Shown: positions 61,205 through 64,000 of the stretch, one piece after another
Layout of the letters: every line of letters starts with the position of its first letter
Position numbering within the stretch: the first letter of the stretch is position 1
DNA from: Alexandriicola marinus
GTDB lineage: Bacteria; Pseudomonadota; Alphaproteobacteria; Rhodobacterales; Rhodobacteraceae
Length of the DNA: 64,000 bases
NCBI RefSeq assembly: GCF_004000435.1
Contig: NZ_RBVZ01000003.1
Coordinates: 62,001 to 126,000 of the forward strand
Reading direction: 5' to 3'
Notes under the pieces: generated by a model
Databases searched by the model: none
The model's input: only the letters and a program-made list of their open reading frames with translations
What the model was told of the DNA's origin: nothing
Translations under genes and position numbers: made by a program

Positions 61205-62269
61205 ATGGCCGATCTCAGACTGAAGGGTCTCCGCAAGAGCTATGGCTCGGCAGAAGTCATCCGCGGCGTCGATATCGACATCGAGGATGGCGAGTTCGTC
61301 GTCTTCGTCGGGCCCTCGGGCTGCGGGAAATCCACGCTTCTGCGGATGATCGCCGGGTTGGAGGACATCACCTCCGGCACGCTCGAGATCGGGGGCAAGC
61401 GGGTCAACGACGCCCAGCCCAAGGAGCGCGGCGTGGCGATGGTGTTCCAGTCCTATGCCATCTTTCCGCACATGTCGGTGCGCGAGAACATGGCCTTTGG
61501 CCTGACGATCGCCGGGGCCAGCAAGGCCGAGAAGGAACAGAAGGTGGCCGAGGCCGCACGCATCCTTCAGATGGAACATCTGCTGGATCGGCGGCCCAGC
61601 CAGCTGTCGGGCGGGCAACGCCAGCGTGTCGCCATCGGGCGCGCCATCACGCGCAATCCGTCCGTCTTCCTGTTTGACGAACCCCTGTCGAACCTCGACG
61701 CTGCGCTGCGCATGGATATGCGGATGGAAATCGGAAAGCTGCACAGCCAGCTGGATACGACGATGATCTACGTCACCCACGATCAAGTCGAGGCGATGAC
61801 CCTTGCAGACAAGATCGTAGTGCTCAAGGATGGCGAGGTCATGCAGATCGGATCGCCGATGGAATTGTATCACAATCCGGCCAACCTGTTCGTCGCGGGC
61901 TTTCTTGGCGCGCCGTCGATGAATTTCCTGCAGGTCGATGTCCTCGACGTGCAGGGCGAAGAGGCCAAGGTCTCGAACCCGTCGCTTGAACCGATCGTCG
62001 TCAAGACTGCCGGACGGCCGATCGAGGCCGGGCACAAGGCCACGCTGGGCGTCAGACCACAGCACCTGCGCGTCAGCGAAACGGGTCAGCTGCACGGAAA
62101 TGTCACGCTTGCCGAACGGCTTGGCAGCGAAACCGTGGCCGACCTGCGGCTTGATGACGGATCCAAGCTGATCGCGGCCTTTGCCGAAGACAAGATCCTC
62201 GACGTCGGTCAGCGCCTGTCGCTGGATTTCGATTCGGACGCGGCGCATCTTTTCCCGGTGGACGGATGA
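61205..62269 (+). CDS. Sugar ABC transporter ATPase (MalK/UgpC type)
   Basis: The 354-residue ATPase shows Walker A GPSGCGKST (about 37-45), signature LSGGQRQR near 135, Walker B VFLFDEPLSNLD, H-loop THDQVEA, and the C-terminal regulatory domain with LGVRPQHLRV near residue 282. It follows the glycosidase gene by 3 bases and overlaps the dehydrogenase gene by 4 bp. Confidence 0.94.
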   Translation: MADLRLKGLRKSYGSAEVIRGVDIDIEDGEFVVFVGPSGCGKSTLLRMIAGLEDITSGTLEIGGKRVNDAQPKERGVAMVFQSYAIFPHMSVRENMAFGLTIAGASKAEKEQKVAEAARILQMEHLLDRRPSQLSGGQRQRVAIGRAITRNPSVFLFDEPLSNLDAALRMDMRMEIGKLHSQLDTTMIYVTHDQVEAMTLADKIVVLKDGEVMQIGSPMELYHNPANLFVAGFLGAPSMNFLQVDVLDVQGEEAKVSNPSLEPIVVKTAGRPIEAGHKATLGVRPQHLRVSETGQLHGNVTLAERLGSETVADLRLDDGSKLIAAFAEDKILDVGQRLSLDFDSDAAHLFPVDG

Positions 62270-63330
62270 GCAAACCCGCGGTCATTCTGGATGTGCATTG
62301 GCGCGGGATGACCGAGCTTTTCTCTGCGGCGGACCGTGCGCGCCTGAACGACGCGTTCGACGTGGTCTGGGGGCGCGACGAGAAGATGCCCGACGAAGTG
62401 CTCGAGCAGAACATCGGCCGTGCCTTCGCGCATGTCACGACGACCCCAGAAGTCGATGCCGGCTACCTCGCACGGGCACCCGAACTTCGCGTCGTCGCCG
62501 AGGTGTCCGGCGCCTTTCCAGATACGATCGACTACGCCGCCTGCGAGGCCCGCGGCATCGAGGTGCTGTCCTGTGCACCCGGCTTTCGCCAGTCGGTCGC
62601 CGAGATGGCCGTCGCGATGGCGCTGTCGGCCGGGCGCGGGCTGGTGGCCGAACACGAGCTGTTCCGCCGGGGAGAAGAGTTCTGGCTCGACGACCGCGCG
62701 GGCCGCGATTTCACCATGTATGGCCAGCGGATCGGCTATCTGGGCTTCGGCTCCATCGCGCGGGAAACCCAACGTCTTCTGGCGCCCTTTGCGCCCGAGG
62801 TCCTGATCCATGATCCGTGGCTTCCCGATGCGGTGGCAGAAGAGGCAGGTGCCGCCAAGGTCAGCCTCGAGACGCTCTTTTCCGAAGCGCGCTGCCTGTT
62901 CGTCTGCGCCGCACCCACCCGCGAAAACGAGGGTCTGGTCGATGCGCGCCTGATTGCACTTATGCAACCCGGATCGCTGCTTATCGTGATCAGCAGGGCA
63001 CATCTGGTGAACTTTCCCGATCTGGTGGCCGCCCTCGAGGCAGGCCATATCCGTGCCGCGATCGACGTCTTCCCCTCCGAGCCGGTGGGGCAGGACGATC
63101 CCATCCGTGCCTTGCCCGGCGTGATCCTGTCGCCGCATCGCGCGGCCGCCGTTGCAGGCGGTCGGCAATTGATCGGCCGGATGCTGGTCGATGATCTTCT
63201 GTCGATGGCGGCGGGCGGTGAACCTTCGCGGCTGCAACGGGCCCGCGGTGCGAATATCGCCCAGCTTGCCGGTGTCGGGGATGCCTCTCAGGTCACCAAG
63301 ATGGCTTCTGCCCGCGACACGGGGTCCTAG
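62266..63330 (+). CDS. NAD-dependent D-2-hydroxyacid dehydrogenase family protein
   Basis: The 354-residue protein has the NAD motif YLGFGSIARETQRLL near residue 163 and the catalytic set of the family: Arg in ISRAHLVNF (near 244), Glu in FPSEPVGQDDP (near 268) and His in LSPHRAAA (near 288). It is built into the sugar operon (4-bp overlap), so it may reduce or oxidise an acid derived from the imported sugar. The last 30 residues are unlike the family core. Confidence 0.9.
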   Translation: MSKPAVILDVHWRGMTELFSAADRARLNDAFDVVWGRDEKMPDEVLEQNIGRAFAHVTTTPEVDAGYLARAPELRVVAEVSGAFPDTIDYAACEARGIEVLSCAPGFRQSVAEMAVAMALSAGRGLVAEHELFRRGEEFWLDDRAGRDFTMYGQRIGYLGFGSIARETQRLLAPFAPEVLIHDPWLPDAVAEEAGAAKVSLETLFSEARCLFVCAAPTRENEGLVDARLIALMQPGSLLIVISRAHLVNFPDLVAALEAGHIRAAIDVFPSEPVGQDDPIRALPGVILSPHRAAAVAGGRQLIGRMLVDDLLSMAAGGEPSRLQRARGANIAQLAGVGDASQVTKMASARDTGS

Positions 63331-63408
63331 GTCCCGGATCGCCTTGACGCGGGGTCGCCGGCCAACGGATAGTCTTCGCTCAACAGGCGGGGTCTTGAGG
63401 GGGTGAAC

Positions 63409-64000
63409 ATGTCAATTCGTGCGATCAGTGGGGCGGTTCTGGTCATTGCGTCAAGCACCGGAATGGCAGCGGCCCAGACGCCTCCGGGCTTTGAATTGCG
63501 CACGAATGTCGAGGCGTTCGACTCGCAGGATTCGACGATCCAGGGCCTGCACGGGATCACGGTTCTCTGGGATTTCGGCAATAATATCTACGCGGGCCAA
63601 TCCTTCTATTCCGCGGCCTTCGGCGATGCGGGTGGCGCTTTTTTCTGGGGGTTCGAGGGGGCGACGCGCGTTCCGGTCACCGAACGCGTGTCGCTCAGCT
63701 TTCAGGGGTTCCTCGGCGGTGGCGGCGGCGCGGGCGAGGTGCCGGGCGACGGGCTAATGTCCCGGCTATATGCGGGCGCCAGCTACAGGGTGACCGAGCA
63801 ATTCGCCCTCGATCTCGGAGCGAGCCACGTGCGCATCCTCGGCTCGCCGGTCGATACGCTGTCCTACGGGTTGGGTGTGACCTACCGGCCCGGCGGCTGG
63901 AGCGAGACCGGCCCGCTGGCCGGCAGCAACGTGGTCGACCGCCTGTCTGCCGTGCGGCCTTCGGTGCGCAGCTTCATCGTCGATGACGGTCGGCGCGCCC
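63409..64000 (+). CDS. Secreted, probably outer-membrane beta-barrel protein (cut by window edge)
   Basis: The visible 197 residues start MSIRAISGAVLVIASSTGMAAAQ, a Sec signal peptide, followed by alternating hydrophobic and polar stretches (GATRVPVTERVSLSFQGFLGG, SRLYAGASYRVTEQFALDLGASH, SYGLGVTYRP) typical of beta-barrel strands. The frame stays open to the end of the window. It is separated from the sugar operon by 78 bases and has its own GAGGGGG ribosome site. The function is unknown. Confidence 0.75.
   Translation, partial: MSIRAISGAVLVIASSTGMAAAQTPPGFELRTNVEAFDSQDSTIQGLHGITVLWDFGNNIYAGQSFYSAAFGDAGGAFFWGFEGATRVPVTERVSLSFQGFLGGGGGAGEVPGDGLMSRLYAGASYRVTEQFALDLGASHVRILGSPVDTLSYGLGVTYRPGGWSETGPLAGSNVVDRLSAVRPSVRSFIVDDGRRA

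Noticed and set aside
60191-62248. Minus-strand open frame of 685 codons opposite the glycosidase and ATPase genes
   Set aside because: It runs across two real plus-strand genes and shows no recognisable domain.
1-64000. tRNA, rRNA, insertion sequences, prophage genes, replication origin or CRISPR array
   Set aside because: Reading both strands showed no cloverleaf-like genes, transposase motifs, phage structural genes, DnaA-box clusters or regular repeats.

Overview
The window is a GC-rich stretch of about 64 kb, densely packed with genes. It looks like the chromosome or a chromid of a marine or soil alphaproteobacterium of the Rhodobacterales (Roseobacter type). The reasons are the codon bias, many short ATGA gene overlaps, the large number of periplasmic-binding-protein transporters, and the family mix (TRAP, UrtABCDE, CehA/McbA, DUF1624, MocE-type Rieske protein, SQR with DUF5368). 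I saw no rRNA, tRNA, insertion sequence, phage gene or CRISPR array. All identifications come from reading motifs and layout; no database search was run.

Layout, left to right. (1) 1-7087: a catabolic island with an FGGY (GlpK-like) kinase, two flavoproteins (one GlpA-like with a C-terminal [2Fe-2S] domain), a divergent DeoR/GlpR-type regulator and a DctQMP TRAP transporter, closed by a strong terminator. The kinase lacks the glycerol-contacting Arg of GlpK. (2) 7202-11971: a DUF6544-like protein and an iron island with a bacterioferritin that lacks the haem-ligand Met52, an FbpB-type permease, an FbpA-type binding protein and an unannotated 45-residue protein. (3) 12125-16368: a GH38-like DUF5054 protein, a CehA/McbA PHP metallohydrolase and a small nucleotidyltransferase. 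(4) 16546-24348: an ABC operon with a tandem-domain glycerophosphodiester phosphodiesterase, a LacI regulator and an inositol-monophosphatase-family enzyme, suggesting uptake and breakdown of a glycerophosphodiester such as glycerophosphoinositol. (5) 24457-32918: a Na/Pi symporter, a Tat-exported SQR-like flavoprotein with DUF5368, a membrane protein/MoxR/VWA trio, and two lone genes.

(6) 32921-38065 (minus strand) is the most striking part. A clear guanidine-I (ykkC) riboswitch precedes a seven-gene operon: a nitrate/taurine-type ABC importer (binding protein, permease, ATPase), an NTF2-like protein, an agmatinase-family enzyme matching the features of the Ni-dependent guanidine hydrolase GdmH, a small protein with a very His-rich N-terminus, and a 56-residue His-containing membrane protein. 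I read this as a guanidine import and hydrolysis system with its own candidate nickel-handling proteins in place of HypA/HypB. Guanidine hydrolysis gives urea and ammonia; a complete urea ABC transporter operon (urtABCDE) lies about 10 kb away at 48241-54240.

(7) 38239-47935: a metallo-beta-lactamase-fold protein, a spermidine/putrescine-type ABC operon with an isochorismatase-like hydrolase and an unrecognised protein, a 2-oxoglutarate/Fe(II) oxygenase, a LysR regulator and a YgiD-type dioxygenase. (8) 48241-55666: urtABCDE, a thioesterase, a MocE-type Rieske ferredoxin and an FMN-binding HugZ-like protein. (9) 55747-63330: a LacI-regulated sugar ABC operon with an intracellular five-bladed-propeller glycosidase and a D-2-hydroxyacid dehydrogenase, its promoter carrying two exact tandem copies of a 14-bp operator. 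(10) 63409-64000: a secreted, probably outer-membrane protein cut by the window edge.
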